Source: Benzoatithermus flavus (GTDB taxonomy: Bacteria > Pseudomonadota > Alphaproteobacteria > Geminicoccales > Geminicoccaceae). Taken from it: a DNA stretch of 64,000 bases. Below, in pieces: positions 1-8,899 of the stretch. The stretch's first letter is position 1. The number at the start of each line of letters is the position of its first letter. Where the stretch lies: positions 31,632-95,631 of the forward strand of contig NZ_JBBLZC010000020.1 in assembly GCF_037908215.1 (NCBI RefSeq), read 5' to 3'. A program made the translations under genes and the position numbers. Below the pieces are notes generated by a model that was not told the DNA's origin, ran no database searches, and saw only the letters and a list, made by a program, of their open reading frames with translations.

Positions 1-577
1 CACCTGCGGCCAGGAGCCGGGCGGCCGCCTCGCCCTCGGCCAGGCTCACGAGCAGGATCGCGATCAGGACGAGGTTGAGCAGCACCGGCGCGAACGAGGC
101 GGCGGCGAAGCGGTGGCCCGCCTGCAGCACGCCGCCGACGAGGGCCGCCAGCGAGATGAACAGGAGATAGGGAAAGGTGAGCCTGCCGAGCTCGACCGCG
201 AGCCGGTACTGCAGCGACTGGGGCGGAAAACCCGAGGCCAGCAGGCGCACGAGCCAGGGCATGGTGAGCTCGCCCAGGAGCACCACGACGAGGAGCGCCA
301 GGGTCAGGGCCGCCATCACCTCGCCTGCGAATCGGCGTGCGCGCGTTCCCCCCTCGCCTTCGCCCAGCCGGCTGTAGAGCGGAACGAAGGCGGCGTTGAA
401 CGCCCCTTCGGCGAACAGGCGGCGCAGGAGGTTGGCGAGCTTCAGGCTCACGAAGAAGGCGTCGGCCACGGGCCCCGCCCCCAGAGCGGCCGCGATCAGG
501 AGGTCGCGAGCGAAGCCCGCGACCCTCGAGAGGGCGGTGAGCCCGCCCACGGTCGCGGTGGCACGGCCGATGCTCAT
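1..577 (-). CDS. murJ: MurJ, lipid II flippase (partial, N-terminal part)
   Basis: This is the N-terminal 192 codons of a MurJ/MviN membrane protein; the rest lies beyond the left edge of the window. MurJ moves lipid II across the inner membrane for peptidoglycan synthesis. The protein starts MSIGRATATVGGLTALSRVA, and the following region reads as GFARD, then FFVSLKLANLLRRLFAEGAF and FVPLYSR. These are the family hallmarks of the first two helices. Several hydrophobic segments follow. The ATG at 577 is preceded by GGAG. The gene starts 16 bases after the glnD stop on the same strand, so the two are probably co-transcribed. A glnD-murJ neighbourhood is common in alphaproteobacteria. Nothing looks broken in the visible part. 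Confidence 0.93.
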   Translation of the reverse strand, partial: MSIGRATATVGGLTALSRVAGFARDLLIAAALGAGPVADAFFVSLKLANLLRRLFAEGAFNAAFVPLYSRLGEGEGGTRARRFAGEVMAALTLALLVVVLLGELTMPWLVRLLASGFPPQSLQYRLAVELGRLTFPYLLFISLAALVGGVLQAGHRFAAASFAPVLLNLVLIAILLVSLAEGEAAARLLAAG

Positions 578-593
578 GCGCTCCGGTTCCCGG

Positions 594-3335
594 TCATGCG
601 GCTGCGAGCACCTCGGCGAGCCGCTTCTGCACCCGCTGCATCTTGCTGCGGTGCGCGATCTTCAGGCCGAACACGTCCTTGACGTAGAACACGTCGACCA
701 CACGCTCGCCGTAGGTGCTGATGTGGGCGCTGTGGATGACGAGGCCGAGATCTTTCAGCGTCCTCGCGAGATCGAACAGGAGGCCGGGACGGTCACGGCC
801 GTTGACCTCGATGACGCTGTGGGTGCGGCTCGCGGTGTTGTCGACGAGAACGCGCGGCTCGACCTCGAACACGTCGGCCCGCTTGGGCAGCGAGCGCCGG
901 CCCGCCAGCGCCTTCTCGAGCCAGATCTCGCCGCGCAGCGCCTGCTCGATGTTCTTCTCGATCCGCTCGAGTCGTGCCTTTTCGGTCACGGCGAGGCGCG
1001 TGGTCGCGTCCTGGAAGCCCAGCGTGTCGAGCGCCATGCCGTCCACGGTCGTGAAGATGTGGGCGTCGACGATGCTCACCCCGGAGAGGGCGAGCGCCCC
1101 CGCCACCTTCATGAACAGGCCCGGATGGTCGGCGGCATAGAGCAGGACCTCGGTGCGCGCCCGGAACTCGTCGATCCGGAAGTCGACCGCGAGTGGGGCC
1201 CGCTTCTCGTCGGCCTCGCGGACGATCACGGCATGGCGCTGGTGCTCCTCGGTGGTGAAGCCGAGCCAGTAGCGCGGGTCGTGGCGGGCGAGATAGGTCT
1301 GGATCGCATCCTGCGGCCAGGGCCGCTCGGGCAGCGTCGCGAGCGCCCGAGCGAGCTTCTCCTTGGCGTGCTCGATCCGCTCGGCCCGACGCCCTTGCGG
1401 ATCGCCGGCCGCCATGGCGGCCGCAGCCTCGTAGTAGAGCTCGCGCAGGAGCTGGCCCTTCCAGCCATTCCAGACATTCGGCCCCACTGCGCGGATGTCG
1501 GCCGCGGTCAGGAGCAGGAGCAGCTTCAAGCGCTCCGGCGACTGCACGATGGCGACGAAGTCGGCGATCGTCTGCGGGTCCTCGCTGTCGCGCTTGAAGG
1601 CGAACTTGCTCATGACGAGGTGGTGGCGGACGAGCCAGGCCACCGTCTCGGTGCTCTCGTCGGAAAGGCCCAGGCGCGGGCACAGGCGCTTCGCGATCTG
1701 CTCACCCAGGATGCTGTGATCGCCGCCGCGGCCTTTGCCGATGTCGTGCAGGAAGGTCGCGACATAAAGCTCGCGGCGCGAGAGCAGCTTCGGCATCACC
1801 TCGGTCGAGAGCGGCAGTTCGTCCTGGACCTCGCCGTGCTCGATCTGCGAGAGGATGCCGATAGCGCGGATCGTGTGCTCGTCGACCGTGTAGACGTGGT
1901 AGAGATTGTGCTGCATCTGGGCGACGATGCGCCCGAAATCGGGGATGAACCGGCCGAGCAGCCCGACCTCGTTCATCCGGTTCAAGGTGAGCGCCGGATC
2001 CTTGCGCGAGCACAGCATCTCGAGGAACAGGCGGTTGGCCTGCGAATCCTCGCGTAAGTGCTGATCGATCCGGCGCAGGTTGTGGGTGACGGCGGCGAGC
2101 GCCTGCGGATGGATGTCGAGCTCGCGCTCCTGCGCCACGTGGAACAGCTCGAGCATCCGGATCGGCTCGCGCTCGAAGAGGCCGGGGTCGCCGAGGTTGA
2201 GCCGATTGCCCTGGACGAGGAAGCCGTTGATCCTGCGTCGACCGAAGCCGAAGCGCGGCAGCACGAAGCGGGGCTGGCGCTGCTGCTTCTCCTCGAGCGC
2301 GGCGCAGAAGATGCGGGTGAGCGAGCCCACGTCCTTGGCGACGAGATAGTAGCGTTTCATGAAGCGTTCGACCGCCCGGACCCGATTGCGCTCGCGATAG
2401 CCCATGCGGCGCGCGATCTCGGGTTGGAGATCGAAGGTGAGGCGGTCCTCGGCCCGGCCGGTGAGGTAATGAAGATGGCAGCGCACCGTCCACAAGAACC
2501 GCCGCGAGCGGTAGAACGTGCCGAGTGCCTGGCGGGTGAGGATGCCGTGGCGGACGAGATCGCCCATGTCCGCGGTGCGATAGAGGAAGCGCGCGATCCA
2601 GACCAGCGTGTGCAGGTCGCGCAGTCCCCCCTTGCCCTCCTTGATGTTGGGCTCGAGCAGGAAGCGCGAATCGCCCATGCGCTGATGGCGCTGCTCCCGC
2701 TCGTGCAGCTTGGCCTCGACGAAGGCGGGTCCGCGGCCGGCGACGATCTCGCGCTCGAAGCTCTTCTCGAGCTCGCCGAAGAGCCGTTCCGAGCCCCAGA
2801 GCAGCCGGGCCTCGAGGAGGGTGGTCTGCACGGTGAGGTCGCTCTGGGCGAGCTTGATGCACTCGCTCACCGAGCGCACGGCCTGGCCCACCTTGAGGCC
2901 GAGATCCCACAGCTTGTAGAGCAGAAACTCGGCCATCTGCTCGACGTGCGGCGTGCGCTTGTAGGGGCACAGGAACAGGAGGTCGACATCGGAGCCGGGG
3001 GCGAGCTCCTGCCGGCCATAGCCGCCGACCGCGATCACGGCGAGCTCCTCGCCCGTGGTCGGATTCGAGCTGCCGTAGAGGCGGCTCTGCGCGAAGTCGA
3101 GGGTGCCCTGGACGATCGCGTCCATCTGCCGGCTCAGCTCGCGATGGACCACCTCCGCACTACCGCCCGATTCGAAATAATCCTTGATCTCGGCCCGGCC
3201 GCGCTTGAGCTGCTGGCGCAGCTCCTCGAGCAGGCCGGCACCCGGATTCGGGCCGCCGCCGGGCAGTCCGGCGATGTCGTGACGCAGCCGTGCGGGGTCG
3301 AGGAGGCGGATATCGAGCGCAGTGGCCATGGGCAT
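594..3335 (-). CDS. glnD: GlnD, bifunctional PII uridylyltransferase/uridylyl-removing enzyme
   Basis: GlnD attaches UMP to PII proteins under nitrogen limitation and removes it under nitrogen excess, so it is the primary nitrogen sensor. The protein is about 913 aa, normal for the family. The nucleotidyltransferase motif GSDVD is at residues 114-118, after the signature VGGYGRQELAPG. The HD hydrolase domain carries FLHDIGKG (His530, Asp531). Two ACT domains for glutamine sensing follow, recognisable at ADHPGLFMKVAGAL and GRDRPGLLFDLARTL. I chose the start at 3335 (MPMATALDIR). An in-frame ATG at 3395 would add a 20-residue Pro/Arg-rich leader that does not look like GlnD, and 3329 is also possible. 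It is divergent from the ccm genes. Confidence 0.95.
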   Translation of the reverse strand: MPMATALDIRLLDPARLRHDIAGLPGGGPNPGAGLLEELRQQLKRGRAEIKDYFESGGSAEVVHRELSRQMDAIVQGTLDFAQSRLYGSSNPTTGEELAVIAVGGYGRQELAPGSDVDLLFLCPYKRTPHVEQMAEFLLYKLWDLGLKVGQAVRSVSECIKLAQSDLTVQTTLLEARLLWGSERLFGELEKSFEREIVAGRGPAFVEAKLHEREQRHQRMGDSRFLLEPNIKEGKGGLRDLHTLVWIARFLYRTADMGDLVRHGILTRQALGTFYRSRRFLWTVRCHLHYLTGRAEDRLTFDLQPEIARRMGYRERNRVRAVERFMKRYYLVAKDVGSLTRIFCAALEEKQQRQPRFVLPRFGFGRRRINGFLVQGNRLNLGDPGLFEREPIRMLELFHVAQERELDIHPQALAAVTHNLRRIDQHLREDSQANRLFLEMLCSRKDPALTLNRMNEVGLLGRFIPDFGRIVAQMQHNLYHVYTVDEHTIRAIGILSQIEHGEVQDELPLSTEVMPKLLSRRELYVATFLHDIGKGRGGDHSILGEQIAKRLCPRLGLSDESTETVAWLVRHHLVMSKFAFKRDSEDPQTIADFVAIVQSPERLKLLLLLTAADIRAVGPNVWNGWKGQLLRELYYEAAAAMAAGDPQGRRAERIEHAKEKLARALATLPERPWPQDAIQTYLARHDPRYWLGFTTEEHQRHAVIVREADEKRAPLAVDFRIDEFRARTEVLLYAADHPGLFMKVAGALALSGVSIVDAHIFTTVDGMALDTLGFQDATTRLAVTEKARLERIEKNIEQALRGEIWLEKALAGRRSLPKRADVFEVEPRVLVDNTASRTHSVIEVNGRDRPGLLFDLARTLKDLGLVIHSAHISTYGERVVDVFYVKDVFGLKIAHRSKMQRVQKRLAEVLAAA

Positions 3336-3573
3336 CCGTGGAAGCGGCGATCCGTCGCCTCGCGGCGGCGGCTCGCAGCTCCTAGCATAGTGCAATGGAA
3401 GCGGCCATGCTCCGCCCGGTCGCGCCTCTGTGGCTTGCCGGGCGGTCCGGATCGGCTAGGTTCCGGCGGGCAGCGGCCGAGCGGTCCTTGCCCGCGAGCG
3501 GATCGGAACGTCACGCGGTCTTCGGCGTGCGTTCAGGATTGGCGCTTGGATGAAGCACAGGGCTGGACAGGCT

Positions 3574-3579
3574 GAGAGG
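3574..3579 (+). promoter_or_regulatory. Ribosome binding site deciding a TTG start for ccmD
   Basis: GAGAGG lies 6 bases before a TTG codon at 3586. The TTG opens the reading (M)SEFLAMGGYAAYVW, which is where I recall CcmD proteins starting. The upstream ATG at 3550 adds 12 residues unlike the family, and the ATG at 3604 has no Shine-Dalgarno sequence in front of it. The rest of the 250-base glnD-ccmD gap shows no clear promoter. Confidence 0.5.
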
Positions 3580-3585
3580 TTCGAG

Positions 3586-3825
3586 TTGAGCGAGTTCCTG
3601 GCGATGGGCGGCTACGCGGCCTATGTATGGCCTGCATTCGCCATCGCTGTCGTCCTGATGGTGGGTCTGTTCCTCGAGAGCCTGCGCGCGGCGCGCCATA
3701 GCGAGGCGCTGCTTGAGGAGCTGCGCGCCAAGGTCCGGCCGCAGCGCCCACGCGCCACGCGGCCGATGCGTCCGAGGCGCGAGGCCGATGCGACGGCCGA
3801 GCCGCGGCTCGGCGAAGGTGGCTGA
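3586..3825 (+). CDS. ccmD: CcmD, heme exporter accessory protein
   Basis: CcmD is a small inner-membrane protein that helps release heme-loaded CcmE from the CcmABC transporter during cytochrome c maturation. The core is the family signature MGGYAAYVWPAF, followed by one hydrophobic helix (AIAVVLMVGLFLESL) and a basic cytoplasmic tail (RAARHSEALLEELRAK). With the TTG start at 3586 the protein is about 79 aa. Other possible starts are ATG at 3604 (shorter) and ATG at 3550 (longer). The tail after residue 50 is rich in Arg and Pro. It heads the plus-strand ccmDEFGHI operon, with ccmE 27 bases downstream. The usual ccmABC partners are not upstream, where divergent glnD sits. Confidence 0.85.
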   Translation: MSEFLAMGGYAAYVWPAFAIAVVLMVGLFLESLRAARHSEALLEELRAKVRPQRPRATRPMRPRREADATAEPRLGEGG

Positions 3826-3852
3826 CCCTTTCCTGCGAGCGGCATCCCTCCC

Positions 3853-4314
3853 ATGCGCCTACGCAAGCAACAGCGTCTCGCCCTCGTCCTCTTGGCCCTC
3901 CTCCTCGTCGGCGGTGCCACCGGGCTCGTGCTCGCGGCCCTTCAGGACAAGGTCGCGTTCTTCGTCTCGCCGAGCGACGTAGCGGCACAGAAGCTCGGCA
4001 CCGGAAAACGCTTCCGCCTGGGCGGCCTCGTCGTCGACGGCAGCATCCGACGCGAGGCCGACGGAACCGTCCGCTTCGCCGTCACCGATACGGCGCATCA
4101 GGTCCCGGTGGTCTATAAAGGCCTCCTGCCGGATCTGTTCCGCGACGGACAGGGCGTGGTGGCGCAGGGTGTGCTGCGCCAGGACGGCGTGTTCGAGGCC
4201 GGCGAGGTGTTGGCCAAGCACGACGAGAAGTACATGCCCAAGGAGGTCGCCGATGCCTTGAAGCAGGCCGGCTACTGGAAGCACGACGAGAACGGGGGCC
4301 AGAAGACGCCATGA
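3853..4314 (+). CDS. ccmE: CcmE, periplasmic heme chaperone
   Basis: CcmE binds heme covalently in the periplasm and hands it to the CcmF/CcmH ligase. It is 153 aa. A short basic N-terminus is followed by one membrane anchor (about residues 8-30). The signature AFFVSPSDV comes next, then the soluble beta-barrel with VVYKGLLPDLFRDGQGVVA. The heme-binding motif LAKHDEKYMP places the covalent His at residue 123 and the conserved Tyr at 127. The stop overlaps the ccmF start as ATGA, so the two are translationally coupled. Nothing is missing. Confidence 0.97.
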   Translation: MRLRKQQRLALVLLALLLVGGATGLVLAALQDKVAFFVSPSDVAAQKLGTGKRFRLGGLVVDGSIRREADGTVRFAVTDTAHQVPVVYKGLLPDLFRDGQGVVAQGVLRQDGVFEAGEVLAKHDEKYMPKEVADALKQAGYWKHDENGGQKTP

Positions 4315-6299
4315 TCGCCGAGATCGGCCATTACGCGCTGGTGCTGGCGCTGGGGATGGCCCTCGTGCAGGGCACCTTTCCCTTTTGGGGCGCGGCACGG
4401 CGCGATCCCGTCCTCGTCGGCCTCGCCTGTCCCACGGCTCTGGCCCAGTTCCTGTTCGTCTCGCTGGCGTTCGGGGCGCTGATCCACGCCTACGTCACCT
4501 CCGACTTCTCGCTCGCGAACGTCGCTCAGAACTCGGCGGTCGAAAAGCCCATGATCTACAAGATCAGCGGCACGTGGGGCAACCACGAGGGCTCGCTCGT
4601 CCTATGGGTCTGGATCCTGGCCCTGTTCGGCGCTCTCGTCGCGGCCTTGGGCTCGAACCTGCCACCCGCCTTCCGGGCGCGCGTGCTCGGCGTGCAGGCG
4701 CTGATCGGCGTGGGCTTCCTCGCCTTCATGCTGTTCACCTCGAACCCGTTCTTAAGGCTCGATCCCGCCCCGCTCGACGGGCGCGGCCTCAACCCGATCC
4801 TGCAGGATCCGGGCCTCGCGATGCACCCGCCGCTTCTCTATCTCGGCTATGTCGGCCTCTCTACCGCCTACTCCTTCGCCGTGGCGGCGCTGATCGAAGG
4901 CCGGATCGACGCCACCTGGGCGCGCTGGGTGCGGCCCTGGACGCTCATGGCCTGGATCGTGCTCACACTCGGCATCGCCGCCGGCAGCTACTGGGCCTAT
5001 TACGAGCTCGGCTGGGGCGGCTGGTGGTTCTGGGACCCGGTCGAGAACGCCTCGCTCATGCCCTGGCTCGCGGCCACGGCGCTGCTGCACTCGGCGATCG
5101 TGGTCGAGAAGCGCGACACGCTCAAGAGCTGGACCATCCTGCTCGCGATCCTGGCCTTCTCGCTCTCGCTCTTGGGCACCTTCCTCGTCCGCTCGGGCGT
5201 GCTCACCTCCGTCCACGCCTTCGCCACCGATCCCGCGCGCGGCGTGTTCATCCTGGGCCTGCTCACGGTCGCGATCGGCGGCTCCTTGGTCCTCTACGCC
5301 TGGCGAGCGCCCGCCATGCAGGGTGGGGGTGTGTTCGCGCCGATCAGCCGTGAGGGCGGGCTGCTCTTGAACAACCTCCTGCTCTCGACCGCGGCCGCGA
5401 CCGTGCTGCTCGGCACGCTCTACCCGCTCGTGCTCGATACGATCGGCGGCGACAAGATCTCGGTGGGTGCTCCCTTCTTCAACGCCACCTTCGTGCCGCT
5501 GATGGTGCCGCTGCTGCTGGCCGTGCCCGTGGGCTCGATGCTGGCCTGGAAGCGCGGCGACCTCGCCGGTGTCATGGACCGGCTCTTGGCCGCGGTCGGG
5601 GTGACGTTCGCAGCCGGGCTGCTCTGGCTGGCGCTGCACGATTTCCGTGCCAGCCTCGCCGCGGGCGGGCTGGCGCTCGGCGTCTGGGTGATCGCGGGCT
5701 CGCTCAACGAGCTTCTCTTGCGCCTCGGCGTGGCCTGGCCGCTCGATCTTTCCCGCGTCCTCGCCCGTGCGCGCGGCCTGCCGCGCTCGGCCTGGGGCAT
5801 GGCGCTGGCCCATGCGGGCCTGGGCGTGCTCGTCCTCGGCATCACCGTCCAGGGAGCCGGGCAGATCGAGCGCATCCTGGTGATGAAGCCGGGCGAGACC
5901 ACCGAGCTCGCCGGCTACGAGGTGCGCTTCGACGGGGTGAGCCAGGTGCAGGGACCGAACTACACCGCCCAGCGCGGCACCTTCACCGTGACCACGGATG
6001 GAGCGCCGGTCACGGTCCTGCATTCCGAGAAGCGCTTCTTCCCGATCGAGGGCATGCCGACGACCGAGGCCGGCATCGATACCACTCTCTGGCGCGACCT
6101 CTACTTCGTCCTGGGCGATCCGGCGCCGGACGGCGGCTTCGCCGTCCGGCTCTACTACAACCCGCTGGTGCTCTGGATCTGGGGCGGGGCGCTGATGATG
6201 GCAGCGGCCGGCGTGCTCTCGCTCTCCGACCGGCGCCTTCGGGTGGGGGCGCCGCGGCCGGCACGGGCCAAGACCGAGCCGGCGCCCGCTGGAGCCTGA
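4311..6299 (+). CDS. ccmF: CcmF, cytochrome c heme ligase subunit
   Basis: CcmF is the large polytopic membrane protein of the heme ligation complex. It receives heme from holo-CcmE and attaches it to apocytochrome CXXCH motifs. It is 662 aa, the usual size. The tryptophan-rich WWD signature GWGGWWFWDPVENASLMPWL starts near residue 234. Conserved periplasmic His candidates are His172 (MHPPLLYLGY), His260 and His302. Many membrane helices run along the chain, and a soluble periplasmic domain lies near the C-terminus (residues ~525-610). The tail after the last helix is Pro/Ala-rich. It overlaps ccmE by 4 bases, and ccmG starts 4 bases after its stop. Confidence 0.97.
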   Translation: MIAEIGHYALVLALGMALVQGTFPFWGAARRDPVLVGLACPTALAQFLFVSLAFGALIHAYVTSDFSLANVAQNSAVEKPMIYKISGTWGNHEGSLVLWVWILALFGALVAALGSNLPPAFRARVLGVQALIGVGFLAFMLFTSNPFLRLDPAPLDGRGLNPILQDPGLAMHPPLLYLGYVGLSTAYSFAVAALIEGRIDATWARWVRPWTLMAWIVLTLGIAAGSYWAYYELGWGGWWFWDPVENASLMPWLAATALLHSAIVVEKRDTLKSWTILLAILAFSLSLLGTFLVRSGVLTSVHAFATDPARGVFILGLLTVAIGGSLVLYAWRAPAMQGGGVFAPISREGGLLLNNLLLSTAAATVLLGTLYPLVLDTIGGDKISVGAPFFNATFVPLMVPLLLAVPVGSMLAWKRGDLAGVMDRLLAAVGVTFAAGLLWLALHDFRASLAAGGLALGVWVIAGSLNELLLRLGVAWPLDLSRVLARARGLPRSAWGMALAHAGLGVLVLGITVQGAGQIERILVMKPGETTELAGYEVRFDGVSQVQGPNYTAQRGTFTVTTDGAPVTVLHSEKRFFPIEGMPTTEAGIDTTLWRDLYFVLGDPAPDGGFAVRLYYNPLVLWIWGGALMMAAAGVLSLSDRRLRVGAPRPARAKTEPAPAGA

Positions 6300-6303
6300 A
6301 CCC

Positions 6304-6867
6304 ATGAGCGAAGCCGCAACCGATCCGCAGCCGGCGCGGCGCCGGCCTCTCCTCTTCATCGTGCCCCTCGTGCTGTTCGCGCTCACGGGCGTGTTCCTCG
6401 CGATCGGGCTCAGCCGCGACCCGAGCACGCTGCCTTCGGCGCTGGTCGGCAAGCCGGCACCGACCTTCGCCCTGCCGCCGCTCGAGGGCCGCGACGATCA
6501 CGGGTTCGCCAGCACCGACCTCGGCGGCCGGCCGACGCTGGTCAACGTTTTCGCCTCCTGGTGCGTGCCGTGCCGGATCGAGCACCCGGTGATCAGCCGG
6601 CTGGCCGAGCAGGGTGTGGCGGTCCAGGGCATCGACTACAAGGACAAGCCCGAGGACGCGAGGGTGTGGCTTCGGGAGCTGGGCGACCCCTTCCAGCATC
6701 TGGGTGCCGACCGCGACGGCCGGGTCGCGATCGAGTGGGGCGTCTACGGCGTGCCCGAGACCTTCGTCGTCGACAAGAACGGCCGGATCGCCTACCGCCA
6801 TGTCGGGCCGCTGCAGCCGCGCGACGTCGAGGAGAAGATCCTGCCGCTGCTCGAGAAGCTGAAGTGA
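6304..6867 (+). CDS. ccmG: CcmG/DsbE, periplasmic thiol:disulfide oxidoreductase
   Basis: CcmG is a membrane-anchored thioredoxin-like protein that keeps apocytochrome c cysteines reduced for heme attachment. It is 187 aa with an N-terminal anchor (about residues 15-36), then PAPTFALPPLEG, the usual start of the thioredoxin fold. The active site ASWCVPCRIEH has Cys87 and Cys90. The cis-proline loop is GVPETF (Pro151), and IDYKD before it is typical of DsbE-type proteins. The stop TGA overlaps the GTG start of ccmH. Confidence 0.96.
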   Translation: MSEAATDPQPARRRPLLFIVPLVLFALTGVFLAIGLSRDPSTLPSALVGKPAPTFALPPLEGRDDHGFASTDLGGRPTLVNVFASWCVPCRIEHPVISRLAEQGVAVQGIDYKDKPEDARVWLRELGDPFQHLGADRDGRVAIEWGVYGVPETFVVDKNGRIAYRHVGPLQPRDVEEKILPLLEKLK

Positions 6868-7346
6868 CCCGCATCCTTCCGGCCCTCCTCGCCCTGCTCC
6901 TCGTCGCCACCGGCCCGGCGCTGGCGATCACCTCGCCCGACGAGATGCTCAAGGATCCGGCCCTCGAGGCGCGGGCGAGGGCACTCGGCAAGGAGCTGCG
7001 CTGCCTCGTCTGCCAGAACCAGTCGATCGACGACTCGAATGCCGATCTCGCTCGGGATCTGCGCCGCCTCGTCCGCGAGCGCATCCTCGCCGGCGACAGC
7101 GACCAGCAGGTCCTGGACTTCCTCACCCAGCGCTACGGCGACTTCGTCCTGCTCAAGCCGCCCGTGAAGCCGGTCACCTGGCTCTTGTGGTTCGGGCCGC
7201 CCGCGGTGCTGCTCCTGGGTGCCGGCCTTGCCGTCGCCTTCTTCCGCGGCCGCGCCGGTCCTTCGGCCGAGCCGGAGCTCGACCCGGCCGAGCGCGAGCG
7301 CCTCCAACGTCTGCTCGCCGAGAACGGCGGCACGGGCCAGCCATGA
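6864..7346 (+). CDS. ccmH: CcmH, apocytochrome c thiol reductase/heme lyase component
   Basis: CcmH presents reduced apocytochrome to the heme ligase. I use the GTG at 6864, which overlaps the ccmG stop (GTGA). It gives MTRILPALLALLLVATGPAL, a clean signal peptide, and a 160-aa protein. The redox motif LRCLVCQNQSI has Cys47 and Cys50, followed by DSNADLARDLR, the family hallmark. A C-terminal helix (about residues 103-125) anchors it. The C-terminus overlaps the ccmI start (ATGA). It is the short CcmH form, since the TPR part is the separate ccmI gene. Confidence 0.94.
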   Translation: MTRILPALLALLLVATGPALAITSPDEMLKDPALEARARALGKELRCLVCQNQSIDDSNADLARDLRRLVRERILAGDSDQQVLDFLTQRYGDFVLLKPPVKPVTWLLWFGPPAVLLLGAGLAVAFFRGRAGPSAEPELDPAERERLQRLLAENGGTGQP

Positions 7347-8731
7347 ACAGCCTTTTCCTCGTCTTCGCCGTCCTCACCGTGATCGCCGTGGGCGCCGTGC
7401 TCTGGCCCGTGTTCCGCCGCCAGCACACGCCGCAGCGCGCCCGTTTCGAGCTCGACGTCTATCGCGACCAGCTCGCCGAGATCGACCGTGACCTCGAGCG
7501 CGGCCTGATCGCACCGGCCGAGGCGAAGGCCGCCCGGCTCGAGGTCGAGCGCCGTCTCCTGCGCGCCGCCGGCAGCCTCGATCCCGAGGCCAAGCAACCG
7601 GCGGCCGCCGGGCGACACGGGCCCGTCCTGGCCGCGGCCCTGGCCGTACCTCTCCTCGCCGCCGGCCTCTACGGGATCCTCGGCTCTCCGGATCTGCCCG
7701 ACCAGCCGATCGCGTCGCGCCAGGACCGGCAGCAGGATCCGGGCCGGCCCGACATCCGGCAGATGGTGGCCGGGCTGGAGGCGCGGCTGCAGCAGAACCC
7801 GGGCGATGTCGAGGGCTGGCTGATGCTGGGCCGCTCGAAGGGCGTGCTCGGCCGGCCGCAGGAGGCGGTCGAGGCCTATCGCCGGGCGGTTGCCCTGAAG
7901 CCGGACGATCCGCGCGCGCAAGGCGGGCTGGCCGAGGCCCTCGTCACCGCGGCGCAGGGTATCGTGACGCCCGAGGCCAAGGGCCTGTTCCAGCGCGTAG
8001 CCGAGCGCGATCCCGCAGATCCCCGCCCCGACTTCTATCTCGGCTGGGCCGACGCCCAGGCCGGCGACTATCACATGGCGCTCGAGCGCTGGCGGAAGCT
8101 CCTGGCCGCGACCCCGGCCGACGCGCCGTGGCGTCCGCGCGTGGTCGACGCGATCCGCGAGGCGGCGGGCGAGCTCGAGCTCGATCCCGAGGCCGTGCTG
8201 GCCCAGATCCCGACCCCGCCTGCGACCGCCGCCCAGCCGAGCCAGGAGGACGTGGCAAAGATTCAGGCCATGTCGCCCGAGAAGCGCGAGACCTTCATCC
8301 GCAGCATGGTCGAGAAGCTGCAGGCCCGGATGGACGCCGACGGCAGCGACGTCGAAGGCTGGCTGCGGCTGGCCCAGGCGCGCCTCGTCCTGGGGGATGC
8401 CGAGCGCGCCAAGGCCACCTTCGAGAAGGCGCTCTCGCTCCATCCCGACGTACCCGTGCTCCTCAAGGGCTACGCCGCGACCCTCCTCGGTCCCGTGCGC
8501 CCCGAGACCGGCCTGCCCGAGATCGGCGACAAGGCGGCCGAGCTCTACAGCAAGGCCGCGAGCCTCGAGCCCGGTGATCCCGAGGCCTGGTGGTATCTCG
8601 GCATCCGCGCGCTCCAGGAGGGCAGGAAGGACGAGGCCCGCGCCAACTGGCAGAAGGTGCTCGCCAAACTCGACCCGAGCCGCCCCGAGTACGCGGAGGT
8701 CAAGTCGCGCCTAGACCAGCTCGGCGGGTGA
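7343..8731 (+). CDS. ccmI: CcmI, TPR-containing apocytochrome c chaperone
   Basis: CcmI holds the C-terminal helix of apocytochromes for the heme ligase. The start at 7343 overlaps the ccmH stop and gives MNSLFLVFAVLTVIAVGAVL, the first membrane helix. The family motif RAxFELDVYRDQLAEIDRD follows around residue 32. A second helix lies near residues 92-112. The rest is periplasmic with TPR repeats, for example GWLMLGRSKGVLGRPQEAVE and GWLRLAQARLVLGDAERAKA. The length is 462 aa. It closes the ccm operon; the next 168 bases hold no convincing gene or clear terminator. Confidence 0.93.
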   Translation: MNSLFLVFAVLTVIAVGAVLWPVFRRQHTPQRARFELDVYRDQLAEIDRDLERGLIAPAEAKAARLEVERRLLRAAGSLDPEAKQPAAAGRHGPVLAAALAVPLLAAGLYGILGSPDLPDQPIASRQDRQQDPGRPDIRQMVAGLEARLQQNPGDVEGWLMLGRSKGVLGRPQEAVEAYRRAVALKPDDPRAQGGLAEALVTAAQGIVTPEAKGLFQRVAERDPADPRPDFYLGWADAQAGDYHMALERWRKLLAATPADAPWRPRVVDAIREAAGELELDPEAVLAQIPTPPATAAQPSQEDVAKIQAMSPEKRETFIRSMVEKLQARMDADGSDVEGWLRLAQARLVLGDAERAKATFEKALSLHPDVPVLLKGYAATLLGPVRPETGLPEIGDKAAELYSKAASLEPGDPEAWWYLGIRALQEGRKDEARANWQKVLAKLDPSRPEYAEVKSRLDQLGG

Positions 8732-8899
8732 GCCACGACGCCGAGCAGGCTGCAGCGAGCAGGATCGCCGGCGACAGGCTCGTCGGGCAGACCGAACGTC
8801 GTGCTCCGCAACATGATCCAACCCTCGATCACCATGCGGCTGATGCTCTCGCGGGAACTCTCCCCCAGCCAGCGATGAGAACAGAATGGCTGAATAGGA

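Noticed and set aside
558..574. TGGCACGGCCGATGCT, close to a sigma-54 -24/-12 promoter
   Set aside because: It lies inside the murJ coding sequence and points antisense into the end of glnD. With no gene to serve, it is most likely chance.
3505..3535. GGAAC...CGTT pair upstream of ccmD as an EcfG-type stress promoter
   Set aside because: The spacing between the two halves is about 20 bases, while EcfG promoters use about 16-17.
396..3575. Two long plus-strand frames opposite glnD
   Set aside because: Antisense shadows of glnD. The minus-strand protein has all GlnD motifs and the plus-strand translations have none.
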